A DNA stretch of 36,771 nucleotides. It comes from an uncultured Bacilli bacterium (GTDB lineage: Bacteria; Bacillota_I; Bacilli_A; RF39; UBA660). Below the pieces are notes generated by a model. That model searched no databases. It was not told the origin of the DNA and was given only the letters and a program-made list of their open reading frames with translations. Position 1 is the first letter of the stretch, and every line of letters begins with the position of its first letter. Shown here piece by piece: positions 16,456 to 25,030 of this stretch. The position numbers were made by a program, and so were the translations under genes. The DNA is taken from positions 1-36,771 of the forward strand of contig CALVIU010000009.1 of assembly GCA_944331835.1 (NCBI GenBank). The letters run 5' to 3'.

Positions 16456-18237
16456 TTACCTTCCCATTCTTTCTTCTTTTTCATTATCGATGATTGGTTC
16501 ATATTCTAAAGATGTATCGATAACTTTTCGTGCTTTATTAGTTAGTCTTTGTTTTTCACGGTCAGTTAAATTTGGATTATTAATTATTTCAACAATTAAG
16601 TTATTTATTATTTGTTCTACATCTTGATGTTGCATATTAGGAACATTTTGGTTAATATTTTTAATTTTTTCCTTGAAGTTCGTGTATTCTTCGCTTTTTT
16701 TATTTGGAAGTATTGCTCCAAGTCCTGTTAAACCAAGTCCAGTAATACCTAAACCTAATACACTATTACTTATAGCAGTTACGGCACTAGCAGCAGAGGC
16801 AGCTTCGGCGATTTTGGCAGCTGCAAATGGTCCTAATTCAATTCCTCCGAATGTCCAAATACCAGAACCGACGTTAAATATTGCTTCAGATCCAGTTAAT
16901 GTTTGAATAGTGGATGCTAAAGCTGTATTAGCACTATGTAGAGCAACTTGTTCACTGGCAATTGCATTTCCCCATAAGGCTCCATTATTCATCATTGCTG
17001 ATGAAAGACTAGCGATTTCACTAGTATGAAGCATTGTAGTTATAGCAGGTATTAAATATTGTAAAGCTATGATGGTAGCTACGATAAGTAGAGAAATACC
17101 TACAGCAATTAAAATTTGCTTTTTGTGTTTATTTAACCATTTGCAAGTTCTTCTAGCTATAACTTTAATTTTTGGTTCTTCATTTTTTTCTTTAGATATA
17201 TCATTAGTAATAGCTAATTGTTCGTTTCCGTTAACTGCTTCTGTGTAGCTAGGATTTATGGCTGGGGTTGGTTCTGCTATCTTTTTTTCATTATCTTGTT
17301 TATTTTCTTTTTGAGGTTCTAAAATAGCTAATTGTTCTTCTTTTTTTACAGGCCCTGTATATTCTGGGTGAGAAGTCAAAGCAACATTTTCACTTGGGAA
17401 TGGACTTTTTAATTCTTTGTCATTTTTAATATTATTTTGTGTAAAATGATATGCTTCGTCACTCATTCTTTTAGTAGCTTTAATATTTTCGTCATATGCT
17501 ATGCCATAACTTTGGCATAAACTTTTTAATTGTTCTTCTTTTTTAATGCTATCTTGAGCAAAAAGAGATACTTCATTACTCATGTTTTTAATGGTATCTT
17601 CTATAGCTTTTCTGTTTTCTTCATTCAAGACTAAATCAGCGACATCTGTACTTATAATTCCAATATTTTGAAGTAGGGAAGCTTTAAGTTCAATTATATT
17701 AATGCCATAATTATTACTTTGTTCTCTTTTAAGACTTTCATATTTCTTTAAAGAATCATAGTATAACTTACTGTAAGCTTTAGCATTGCCATTTAAAAGC
17801 GCAATAGTTCTTTGATTTTTTTCCGCAGCACTCAAATTAGAATTTTTATCAAGTTCATAAATTTCTTTTTTAGTTTGAAGCATTCTTTCTTTGTTGTAAA
17901 GCATTTGGGCTTCTGCTTGCTGAAATTCTTTGATAAAATTAAATGTTCTTTCAAGGCTTAATAAATCTTTATTGAATTTATCTTTAGCTGTAGGGCTTGA
18001 TTTGACAAAATATTCATCATCAAAAGTAAGTTTTTTAATTTTTTCGATACTTGGTAATATAGCCTCATAAAGTTTTGTTACATCAATATTATTAATTTCT
18101 TTTTGTAAATCTAATAATTGATTTAACAAATCATAAGGGCTTATACTAGTATTATCTAATTCTTTTATAAATTTATTGGTATCAGTTATAATAAAACCGT
18201 TATTAGTAAACTCTTTACCTAAATCAACTTCTTGCAT
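16456..18237 (-). CDS. Large cargo protein of the element: coiled-coil, membrane helix, Ala/Gly-rich hydrophobic domain
   Basis: The 593-residue protein is unrecognised. Residues 1-260 are charged and helical, probably coiled coil. About 215-345 holds degenerate repeats (KKEEQLKS, KNDKELKS, KKEEQLAI, NGNEQLAI) separated by short variable linkers. A clear membrane helix lies near 372-396 (ILIAVGISLLIVATIIALQY), preceded by basic residues. From about 400 to 515 the sequence is rich in Ala, Gly and Ser and ends with LGLGITGLGLTGLGAIL, resembling a glycine-zipper or hairpin membrane segment. The C-terminal ~80 residues are charged and helical. It is the main cargo of the serine-recombinase element, and its promoter lies just inside the right end. 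A pore-forming or surface role is possible but unsupported. Confidence 0.75.
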   Translation of the reverse strand: MQEVDLGKEFTNNGFIITDTNKFIKELDNTSISPYDLLNQLLDLQKEINNIDVTKLYEAILPSIEKIKKLTFDDEYFVKSSPTAKDKFNKDLLSLERTFNFIKEFQQAEAQMLYNKERMLQTKKEIYELDKNSNLSAAEKNQRTIALLNGNAKAYSKLYYDSLKKYESLKREQSNNYGINIIELKASLLQNIGIISTDVADLVLNEENRKAIEDTIKNMSNEVSLFAQDSIKKEEQLKSLCQSYGIAYDENIKATKRMSDEAYHFTQNNIKNDKELKSPFPSENVALTSHPEYTGPVKKEEQLAILEPQKENKQDNEKKIAEPTPAINPSYTEAVNGNEQLAITNDISKEKNEEPKIKVIARRTCKWLNKHKKQILIAVGISLLIVATIIALQYLIPAITTMLHTSEIASLSSAMMNNGALWGNAIASEQVALHSANTALASTIQTLTGSEAIFNVGSGIWTFGGIELGPFAAAKIAEAASAASAVTAISNSVLGLGITGLGLTGLGAILPNKKSEEYTNFKEKIKNINQNVPNMQHQDVEQIINNLIVEIINNPNLTDREKQRLTNKARKVIDTSLEYEPIIDNEKEERMGR

Positions 18238-18262
18238 ATCAATATTTCCTTTCTTATTATTT

Positions 18263-18291
18263 ATTTTAGCATATTTAATAATAAATTACAA
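18263..18291 (-). promoter_or_regulatory. Promoter of the cargo operon at the right end of the element
   Basis: On the minus strand TTGTAA (18291-18286) and TAAAAT (18268-18263) have a 17-base spacer. It lies about 10 bases inside the attachment core, so the cargo is expressed independently of the ZIP promoter. Confidence 0.65.
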
Positions 18292-18702
18292 TTAAATTAA
18301 ACCATCTGGTATGTTATGTAATGTAATCGAAGATATGAGCATGATTGATCTTTTTAGTTTGTTTTTTTCATCTGTTTTTTTAATACTTTTTTTAGTTAAG
18401 AAGTCAAATAGTTTATCTCCGAGATAAAGAAGAAGACCTCCCCCTAGAAAACTTAGAGAAACTACTAACCAAGGAATCATTTCTAGGGATTCAGCCATTT
18501 CAATTGCAGGAGATAAAAGCGAGAAAAATGTTGCTGCAATCATTACTCCAGCTGCAAAGCCTAACATGGCATCTAATATGCTTTTATTAACTTTTTTAAA
18601 TAAAAAAACTACTGATGCTCCGATGGCTGTTATTCCCCAGGTAAAAAGAGTAGCAATAAAAGCTTGAATAGGATGAGATAAATTTATAAACCAATCTAGC
18701 AC
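18292..18702 (-). pseudogene. N-terminal part of the interrupted ZIP-family metal transporter
   Basis: The GTG start at 18702 has an AAGGAGG SD. The frame encodes the first ZIP helices, reading LDWFINLSHPIQAFIATLFT, then a charged cytoplasmic loop (KKSIKKTDEKNKLKRS), and stops in the metal-binding helix at TLHNIPDGL. The final Ile and the stop come from element DNA. Genuine ZIP sequence ends at about 18301. Rejoined to 14394-14808, the two halves give a ZIP protein of about 270 residues, a usual length. If translated alone, the fragment of about three helices should be inactive. Confidence 0.88.
18301..18310. other. Right attachment-site core (att junction)
   Basis: ACCATCTGGT at the border between the element and the ZIP N-terminal fragment. 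It pairs with 14799-14808. Confidence 0.7.
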
Positions 18703-18761
18703 GTATTAAACCTCCTTATTCATTAGTAGTGTATGTCCTAAAAATTTTTGAGTGATTATTC

Positions 18762-18790
18762 TTTACAAAAGTTTTTAAAACTATTATAAT
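18762..18790 (+). promoter_or_regulatory. Promoter of lon
   Basis: TTTACA (18762-18767) and TATAAT (18785-18790) with a 17-base spacer, 26 bases before the lon ATG. I see no CIRCE or CtsR heptad repeat overlapping it. Confidence 0.75.
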
Positions 18791-18816
18791 AACTTTTGAG
18801 TTCGGGAGGTATAATC

Positions 18817-21078
18817 ATGTTTAATGTGCCAGTAATTATTTTAAAAAATTTAGTTATCCTTCCTAAACAGGAAATAAAATTAGAATTAAATAACTTAATT
18901 AGTGAAAAGACAATAAAAGAAGCAACTTTAAATTATAAGGGAGAGGTATTAGTTATTGCTCCGATAGATGCTAAAGAGGAAGAACCTAGTGTCGATGATT
19001 TACCAAAAGTAGGTGTTATTGCTCATATAAGAAGTAAATTGGCTGTCGATAAAGGGATTCAAGTAAAATTACAAGGCATTAAAAGAGTTGCTGTTACTAG
19101 ATATTATAGTAATAATGATGATGTATTATTTAGTGAGGCAATGTATATTGATTTGCCTCCTTTAATTGAAGAAGAAGGTAACGCAATATTAAGAAAACTA
19201 ATTGATACATTGAAAAAATATATTGAAGCTACTGATAGTGCTTCAAATGATATTTTGGCATATTTAATGAATAATAAAGACTTAAATAGAGTGACTGATA
19301 TTATTGCATCTTATTTGCCTTTTGGAGTTGCTAAAAAACTTGAATATATGCAAAATATAAATCCTATTAAAAGAGCTAAAGCTTTGATTAAAGATATGAA
19401 CGAGGAAATAAAGGTATCAGAATTAGATCAAGAATTGGATGAAAAAGTTGATGCAATTTTAGTTAATGATCAAAGAAAGTTTGTCTTAAAAGAGAAAATT
19501 AAAGTAATTAAAAAAGAGCTAGGGGAAACTTCTTTACAAGAAGAAGAGACTCTTAGATTTAGAAAAATTTTGGAAAAGTTAAGAATTGATAAGAAAATTA
19601 AAGAAAAAATTAGCTCAGAAATTACTAAATATGAATTTATGAATGAATCGAGTCCAGAAATTAGTGTATTACGTAATTATATCGAGTATGTTTTAAATTT
19701 ACCATGGACAAAGAGTACAAAAGAAAATGCCAATTTTAATAATGTTTTAAAAGTATTAAATGAAAGTCATTATGGGTTAGAAAATATAAAGACAAGAATC
19801 ACAGAATATGTTGCTGTAAAAAATATTAATAAAAATATTGCTAGCCCAATAATTTGTTTGGTTGGTCCTCCGGGTGTTGGTAAGACAAGCATAGCTCTTT
19901 CAATAGCTAAAGCTTTAAATCGGAAGTTTTATAAAATAAGTGTTGGGGGATTAAATGATTCAACTGAACTAATTGGTTCAAGAAGAACTTATTTGGCGGC
20001 TTCTCCAGGTAAAATTATTCAAGGAATTAGTAAGAGTGGAAGTAATAATCCTGTTATTTTAATCGATGAAGTAGATAAAATGGTTAAAGATTATAAGGGA
20101 GATCCTGCTAGTACTTTACTTGAGATATTAGATCCAGTACAAAATAAATATTTTGTCGATAATTATGTTGAGGAACCTTTTGATTTAAGCAATGTATTAT
20201 TTATTTTAACTGCTAATTATTTAGGAGATATTCCTAGTGCTTTAATTGATAGAGTAGAAGTAATAGAATTAAATAGTTATACAATATTTGAAAAAAAAGA
20301 TATTGCTAAGAAGTATTTATTACCTAGGATATATGCTGAACATATTATTGTTGATCAAAAAATTCATATAAGTGATGAACTGTTGTATTTTATTATTAAT
20401 TCTTATACCAAAGAAGCTGGGGTAAGAGAGTTAGAAAGAGTTCTTAGTTCTCTTATTAGAAAAATGGCTATTAATAATATTAAGACTATTAATCAGGATA
20501 AAGTTATTAAATTATTAGGTAATCCTAAATATAGGGTGGAATTAGTTAAAGAAAATACACCAGGGGTAGTAAATTCATTAGCTTATACTAATTTAGGTGG
20601 GTTAGTAACTAAAACAGAAGTTTTAGAATATAAAGGTAATGGTAATGTTTTGATTACTGGTAGTGTTGGTAAAATAATGGAAGAAAGTATTAAAGTAATA
20701 ATTTCTTTTGTTAAGAGTCACTACAAATATAATTTAAATAATGTCGATTTGCATTTCCATTTTTTGGATGCGGCGACGAAAAAAGATGGTCCATCAGCAG
20801 GTCTTAGTATTGTTGTTGCTCTTTTATCTTTGCTTGAGAAAAAAGTTATTCCGGAGGATGTTGCTTTTACCGGAGAGTTAACTTTAAATGGAAGTATTTT
20901 AAAAATAGGCGGGTTAAAAGAAAAATTAATTGGAGCATATAATGAAAATATAAAGACAGTATATATTCCTGTTAGTAATATGGGAGATTTAGAAGATGTT
21001 CCTAAAGAAGTTCGAGAAAATTTGGAAATTGTTGCGATTGAACATTTTGAAGAATTGTATACAAATTTCTTTAAATAA
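18817..21078 (+). CDS. lon: ATP-dependent protease Lon (LonA type)
   Basis: The protein is 753 residues from the ATG at 18817 (SD GGGAGG); an upstream in-frame TTG is less likely. Lon unfolds and degrades damaged and regulatory proteins in the cytoplasm. It has the N-terminal LonA substrate domain (starts FNVPVIILKNLVILP), then AAA+ with Walker A GPPGVGKTS, Walker B ILIDEVDK and the sensor region LTANYLGDIP. The S16 protease domain has Ser660 in KDGPSAG and Lys703 in GGLKEK. It is slightly short for LonA (about 770-800). Followed 34 bases later by murF. Confidence 0.97.
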   Translation: MFNVPVIILKNLVILPKQEIKLELNNLISEKTIKEATLNYKGEVLVIAPIDAKEEEPSVDDLPKVGVIAHIRSKLAVDKGIQVKLQGIKRVAVTRYYSNNDDVLFSEAMYIDLPPLIEEEGNAILRKLIDTLKKYIEATDSASNDILAYLMNNKDLNRVTDIIASYLPFGVAKKLEYMQNINPIKRAKALIKDMNEEIKVSELDQELDEKVDAILVNDQRKFVLKEKIKVIKKELGETSLQEEETLRFRKILEKLRIDKKIKEKISSEITKYEFMNESSPEISVLRNYIEYVLNLPWTKSTKENANFNNVLKVLNESHYGLENIKTRITEYVAVKNINKNIASPIICLVGPPGVGKTSIALSIAKALNRKFYKISVGGLNDSTELIGSRRTYLAASPGKIIQGISKSGSNNPVILIDEVDKMVKDYKGDPASTLLEILDPVQNKYFVDNYVEEPFDLSNVLFILTANYLGDIPSALIDRVEVIELNSYTIFEKKDIAKKYLLPRIYAEHIIVDQKIHISDELLYFIINSYTKEAGVRELERVLSSLIRKMAINNIKTINQDKVIKLLGNPKYRVELVKENTPGVVNSLAYTNLGGLVTKTEVLEYKGNGNVLITGSVGKIMEESIKVIISFVKSHYKYNLNNVDLHFHFLDAATKKDGPSAGLSIVVALLSLLEKKVIPEDVAFTGELTLNGSILKIGGLKEKLIGAYNENIKTVYIPVSNMGDLEDVPKEVRENLEIVAIEHFEELYTNFFK

Positions 21079-21112
21079 GATATAATATATAAAAATAAGG
21101 AAGTGAGTTTAT

Positions 21113-22489
21113 TTGAATTCATTAGCTATATATGAAAATCTTGATATTATAAAAATATATAACAAGATTGATGCTAATATTAACTTTGTCAAAACTGATA
21201 CTCGAAAAATTGGAGAAAATGATTGTTATGTAGGAATTAAAGGAAATAGTAATGATGGCAATCTTCTTTATATGGAAGCTTTCTTGAAGGGAGCTTCCAT
21301 AGTTGTCCTAGATAAGTATGAGTATAAAAAGGAAGATGAAGAATATTTAAGAAGAAATAATAAAAGTATAATTTTAGTTAAGGATACGATTAAAGCGTTG
21401 GGGGATTTAGCTAAATATAAAAGAGATACATTTACTAATCCAGTAATAGCTATAACAGGTAGTGCTGGTAAAACTTCAACTAAAGATATTGTTTATAGTG
21501 TTTTAAAAGAAAAATATAATGCTCATAAGACTATAGGAAATCAAAATAATCATATTGGGTTGCCTCTTACAGTTTTAGCTTTGGACAGTAAAACGGAAGT
21601 TTTAGTTTTAGAAATGGGAATGAACCATTTAGGAGAAATAAGATATCTTACTAATATTGCTAAACCAGATGTAGCTATTATTACTAATGTTGGGACAGCT
21701 CATATTGGTAACTTAGGAAGTAGAGAAAACATTTTAAAGGCTAAATTAGAGATATTAGAGGGATTAAAACCAGGTGGAACAGTAATAATTAATAATGATA
21801 ATGATTTATTACATGAATGGTATTTAGAAAATAAAGATGAGTATAAAGTTATAACTATTGGTATTAATAATCCTAGTGATTATCTAGCTACTGATATAGA
21901 CTGTGGAGAAGATGGCAGCACATTCAAATGCCAAAATATTGTGTATAAAGTCCCTGTTGGGGGAGAACAATTTATCTATAATGCTTTAGTAGCTATTGCT
22001 GTTGCTAATATTTTTGCGGTTGAAACTGAAAATGTTCAAAAAGGAATTTTGAATTTTGAATTAAGCAGTAATAGAATGCATATAATTAATAACGAGAGTA
22101 CTAATATCACCATAATTGATGATTCTTATAATGCTAATTATGATTCTATGAGTTATGCAATTAAGTATTTAAGTAGTTTAAATGGTAGATTGATTGCTGT
22201 TTTAGGAACTATGAATGAATTAGGAGAATATTCACAAGATTTACATCGTAAGTTAGGTAAATTGGTGTATGAAGAAAAAATAGATGTTTTAATAACCGTT
22301 GGTAATGATGCTAAATATATTAATGAAGAAGCCATAAATGAAGGATTTGATGCTAGGAAAAGTTATCACTTTGATAATAATAATGATGCTATAAATTTGC
22401 TTAAAGAAATATTGGAAAATGGTGATGATGTTTTAGTCAAAGCTAGTAACTCTTTAAATTTCAAAGATATAGTGGAAGCTATTAAATAA
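21113..22489 (+). CDS. murF: UDP-MurNAc-pentapeptide synthetase MurF
   Basis: MurF adds D-Ala-D-Ala to UDP-MurNAc-tripeptide in peptidoglycan precursor synthesis. The 458-residue protein has the N-terminal domain with DTRKIGENDCYVGIKG, the ATP loop ITGSAGKTSTKD at about 115, QNNHIGLPLTVL, and the MurF hallmark LEMGMNHLGEI followed by ITNVGTAHIGNLGS. The C-terminal domain has DDSYNANYDSM. Most relatives have GSNGKT or GSVGKT in the P-loop; GSAGKT is a mild variant. The start is TTG with an AAGGAAGTGAG SD. ddl follows after 8 bases, so substrate and ligase genes are coupled. Confidence 0.96.
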   Translation: MNSLAIYENLDIIKIYNKIDANINFVKTDTRKIGENDCYVGIKGNSNDGNLLYMEAFLKGASIVVLDKYEYKKEDEEYLRRNNKSIILVKDTIKALGDLAKYKRDTFTNPVIAITGSAGKTSTKDIVYSVLKEKYNAHKTIGNQNNHIGLPLTVLALDSKTEVLVLEMGMNHLGEIRYLTNIAKPDVAIITNVGTAHIGNLGSRENILKAKLEILEGLKPGGTVIINNDNDLLHEWYLENKDEYKVITIGINNPSDYLATDIDCGEDGSTFKCQNIVYKVPVGGEQFIYNALVAIAVANIFAVETENVQKGILNFELSSNRMHIINNESTNITIIDDSYNANYDSMSYAIKYLSSLNGRLIAVLGTMNELGEYSQDLHRKLGKLVYEEKIDVLITVGNDAKYINEEAINEGFDARKSYHFDNNNDAINLLKEILENGDDVLVKASNSLNFKDIVEAIK

Positions 22490-22497
22490 GGAGTGTT

Positions 22498-23529
22498 ATG
22501 AAATTAGGAGTAATTTTTGGAAGTAAATCGACGGAACATGATGTTTCTGTTGTAAGTGCTTCTTATATAATTAAAAATTTAAATAAGAAAAAATATGATA
22601 TATATCCAATATATATTGATAAAAATAATGATTGGTATGAAGTGTTGGATACTCCAAAAATTTATAAGATTGGAGAAGTTCCAGGTGATATTAAGGCTAT
22701 CAATAATGTTTTAAAATATTTAAAAGGAATGGATGTTATAATTCCGGCGATGCACGGATTATATGGTGAAGACGGGGCAATTCAAGGATTTTTAAAAATT
22801 GTGGGAGTTCCATGTGTAGGTTGTAATATTTTGGCAAGCAGTGTTTGTATGGATAAAGTTTATACAAAGATTTTACTGAAAAATGCTGGTATTAATGTAA
22901 CTCCAGATCTTTATATTAGATATGAGAATAATAAGTTTTATTACGTTAATCAAAACTTTGATTTAGTTGATGTTACGGTTTTGGATATCGATAAACTAAT
23001 TCTTAAAAATTTGAGCTATCCAGTTTATGTTAAGCCATCTAATTCTGGTTCTTCAGTAGGTATTAGTAAAGCCAGTAATAAAGATGAACTAAATGTTGCT
23101 TTGTATGAAGCAAAAAAATATGATGAAAAGATTTTGATAGAAAAGGCCATAGATGCTAGAGAAATTGAATGTGCAGTATTGAATGATTTGGTAGCTATTC
23201 CTGGTGAAGTTTTATCAGCGACTGAATTTTATAGTTATGATTCTAAATATAAAAATAGTAAGTCAAAGACTGTTATTCCTGCTCTAATTAGTGATGATAT
23301 GATTCAAGATATTCAAGATGTTGCTAAAAGAGCATTTAGGGCAGTTGATGCTAAGGGAATGGCTAGGATAGATTTCTTTATCGATAAAAAGACTAATGAA
23401 ATATATTTAAATGAAATTAATACTATTCCGGGATTTACAGAAATAAGTATGTATCCAAAATTGATTGAAAATATGGGAATAAGTTATACCGAACTTTTAG
23501 ATAAATTAATTGATAGTGCTATAAAATAA
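22498..23529 (+). CDS. ddl: D-alanine--D-alanine ligase
   Basis: The 343-residue ATP-grasp ligase makes the D-Ala-D-Ala used by MurF next to it. It shows GVIFGSKSTEHDVSVVSA, MHGLYGEDGAIQG, CMDKVYTK, KPSNSGSSVGISK and NEINTIPGFT. The omega-loop region reads FYSYDSKYKN; a Tyr here is typical of D-Ala-D-Ala rather than D-Ala-D-Lac ligases, so I infer a vancomycin-sensitive type. It follows murF by 8 bases with a GGAG SD inside the gap. A strong terminator follows. Confidence 0.96.
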   Translation: MKLGVIFGSKSTEHDVSVVSASYIIKNLNKKKYDIYPIYIDKNNDWYEVLDTPKIYKIGEVPGDIKAINNVLKYLKGMDVIIPAMHGLYGEDGAIQGFLKIVGVPCVGCNILASSVCMDKVYTKILLKNAGINVTPDLYIRYENNKFYYVNQNFDLVDVTVLDIDKLILKNLSYPVYVKPSNSGSSVGISKASNKDELNVALYEAKKYDEKILIEKAIDAREIECAVLNDLVAIPGEVLSATEFYSYDSKYKNSKSKTVIPALISDDMIQDIQDVAKRAFRAVDAKGMARIDFFIDKKTNEIYLNEINTIPGFTEISMYPKLIENMGISYTELLDKLIDSAIK

Positions 23530-23534
23530 ATGGG

Positions 23535-23561
23535 CTGTGAGGTTTAAACCTTACAGTTTTT
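23535..23561 (+). terminator. Rho-independent terminator after ddl
   Basis: Near-perfect palindrome CTGTGAGG...CCTTACAG (23535-23556) with a G-T wobble, followed by five T. It ends the murF-ddl unit. Confidence 0.8.
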
Positions 23562-23574
23562 GCTTTCGACAAAA

Positions 23575-23700
23575 CTAGACAAAATCTCCTATAGACTATA
23601 GGTTTATTGTGTGGTAGCATAACTAATCAAGGAAGAAACGCTAATAGAAATTCTTTAATAAACCTGGGTAATTAGCTAGTTCTTTCTTAAAAATTAAGGA
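23575..23700 (+). ncRNA. Candidate structured leader upstream of the Rpn-type gene
   Basis: The ~150 bases before the Rpn-type gene hold several nested inverted repeats. CCTATAG/CTATAGG spans 23588-23602. GGTTTATT (23601-23608) pairs with AATAAACC (23657-23664), and an AAGAA/TTCTT stem lies inside it. GACAAAA also occurs twice just upstream (from about 23568 and 23578). The leader could be a 5' UTR regulatory RNA or the end of a mobile unit. I do not recognise a known family. Confidence 0.4.
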
Positions 23701-23711
23701 GGTTTTGATTA

Positions 23712-24572
23712 ATGACCAAAAAAGAAAAAGAAGCAGTAGGGTCAGGTGATGATTTTTTTAAAGCAGTAATGTTATCAAAAAAAGGGAAAAAAATACTTGA
23801 ACAAATAATTGGACAAGTATTAGGTAAAACGGTAGAAATAATAGATTTTATTAATACGGAACTTGGTAAAATCCAAAAAATAGAAAAAGGAAAAAGAATA
23901 GATGTAATAGTAAAAATAGATGGAATAATAGCTAATGTCGAAGTAAATACTAATGATTATAATTATGTTAAGTTTTTTAGAAACTTTGCTTACTTAGTAA
24001 ATTTATTTAATAGATATTCTGTAACAGAAAATAAAGATAATGAAAAGATATACGATTTAAAAACGGAAATAATTCAGATAAATTTAAATTTTGGAAAAGT
24101 AAATACCAAAGAAGCAATATTAATAAATGAATTTGGTAATGATAAAGGAATGAAAATAAAGACACTAAAATCATACGATATTTTTATGGACAACTTTGAG
24201 AAATTTTGCTATGATAATGGTGAGGTAGATAAGTATAAATATATACTTATGTTAAATAAGTCGGAGGAAGAATTAGGAAGTTTTTATCCTGAGGATGAAA
24301 TAGTAAAGGATTATGGTGAAGCATTAATGAAATATAAGAGTGAAGGTTTTATATATCCATATACACACGATGAAGAAAAAGACATGATACATAATACAGA
24401 AAAACAACTAGCATATGATGAAGGAGTTGATGCTGGAGTTGAGCAAACTAAAATAGATGTAATAAAAAATATGCTTACAGCAGGAAGTAAAATAGAAAAT
24501 ATTGCTATAGCCCTTGGTATTAATGTAGATGAAATAGAAAAAATAATAAATGAAAATAATCTCGATAACTAA
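23712..24572 (+). CDS. Rpn-family PD-(D/E)XK nuclease / 'putative transposase'
   Basis: The 286-residue protein starts at an ATG with a GGAGG SD. Its N-terminus (SGDDFFKAVMLSKKGKKILE) and the core KRIDVIVKIDGIIANVEVN match the PDDEXK_2/Rpn family. Likely active-site residues are D64 and E77, with N79 where many members have Gln (E-x-Q). The C-terminal part (YGEALMKYKSEGFIYPYTHD...) ends in a helix-turn-helix-like tail (IENIAIALGINVDEIEKII). Rpn proteins are nucleases linked to recombination and anti-phage defence. In Escherichia coli an internal start yields a short inhibitory RpnS. Here an in-frame ATG at 24327 has a GGTGAAG SD and would give an 81-residue C-terminal form. Codons are richer in A than in neighbouring genes, suggesting transfer. 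Confidence 0.82.
   Translation: MTKKEKEAVGSGDDFFKAVMLSKKGKKILEQIIGQVLGKTVEIIDFINTELGKIQKIEKGKRIDVIVKIDGIIANVEVNTNDYNYVKFFRNFAYLVNLFNRYSVTENKDNEKIYDLKTEIIQINLNFGKVNTKEAILINEFGNDKGMKIKTLKSYDIFMDNFEKFCYDNGEVDKYKYILMLNKSEEELGSFYPEDEIVKDYGEALMKYKSEGFIYPYTHDEEKDMIHNTEKQLAYDEGVDAGVEQTKIDVIKNMLTAGSKIENIAIALGINVDEIEKIINENNLDN
24291..24431 (+). repeat. Direct repeat, copy 1 (Rpn C-terminal segment)
   Basis: About 135 bases almost identical to 24591-24731, at an offset of exactly 300. It encodes the segment from DEIVKDYGEALMKY to KQLAYDEGV. Confidence 0.9.
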
Positions 24573-24590
24573 ATAGAAGATTTTTATTTA

Positions 24591-24731
24591 AGTGATGAAA
24601 TAGTAAAGGAATATGGTGAAGCATTAATGAAATATAGTAGTGAAGGTTTTATATATCCATATACACATGAAGAAGAAAAAGAAATGATACATAATACAGA
24701 AAAACAACTAGCGTATGATGAAGGAGTCATT
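24591..24731 (+). repeat. Direct repeat, copy 2 (detached Rpn C-terminal segment)
   Basis: Second copy, differing from 24291-24431 at only a few positions. The sequences diverge after the shared KQLAYDEGV codons, so the two copies carry different tails. Confidence 0.9.
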
Positions 24732-24857
24732 CAGGATATTGAGCAAAAAGAAATAGAGATGATAAAAAACTTAGAAGGTAAATTATCTGTTGAAGATATT
24801 GCTGAAGTTGCTAAATTAAGTGTAGATAAAGTAAAGGAAATATTAAAAGAAAAATAA
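24627..24857 (+). CDS. Detached Rpn C-terminal segment with an alternative tail (76 residues)
   Basis: The product reads MKYSSEGFIYPYTHEEEKEM and continues to KQLAYDEGV, matching residues 206 onward of the upstream Rpn-type protein. It then diverges into a different tail ending LSVEDIAEVAKLSVDKVKEI. Open frame in the same register begins before the ATG (DFYLSDEIVKEYGEAL), so it may be a recombination remnant. The ATG does have GGTGAAG at proper spacing, as does the matching internal ATG of the full gene. It lacks the nuclease core. It could be a free RpnS-like inhibitor, a silent cassette for tail exchange, or debris from a duplication. Confidence 0.6.
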   Translation: MKYSSEGFIYPYTHEEEKEMIHNTEKQLAYDEGVIQDIEQKEIEMIKNLEGKLSVEDIAEVAKLSVDKVKEILKEK

Positions 24858-25030
24858 TATATTAAAATATGTCAATAATTGTAAATTTTTATATGATTTA
24901 TATTTTGACGTATATCCAGGATAAAATAACTGTTTTGTTCAATACTATTGTTGGATAATATAGTTGTTTTTTTATTTTCCAAAATATAAAAAATTAAATT
25001 TAATAAAATAAGTAGATTTTATTTCTACGA

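Larger units (their letters stand above)
14809..18300. mobile_element. Serine-recombinase element inserted in the ZIP transporter gene (~3.5 kb)
   Basis: Everything between the two ZIP halves is foreign: a recombinase, a 32-residue ORF, an 86-residue ORF and a 593-residue ORF, all on the minus strand. The junctions share a 10-base core differing at one base: ACCTTCTGGT (14799-14808) and ACCATCTGGT (18301-18310). The recombinase stop codon lies 8 bases from the left core, the usual int-next-to-att layout. A promoter sits just inside the right end. No relaxase, transposase or phage structural gene is present, so the element is small and probably non-conjugative. Exact ends within the core cannot be fixed by eye. 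Confidence 0.85.

Noticed and set aside
14816-18290. Prophage or conjugative element
   Set aside because: No structural, replication, relaxase or secretion genes; only a recombinase and cargo.
14394-18702. Two ZIP fragments as a sequencing frameshift or two separate genes
   Set aside because: They are 3.5 kb apart with recombinase and cargo between, and share an att-like core at the break.
24890-24980. Terminator after the Rpn fragment
   Set aside because: The candidate arms around the T-run near 24965 pair over only four or five bases.
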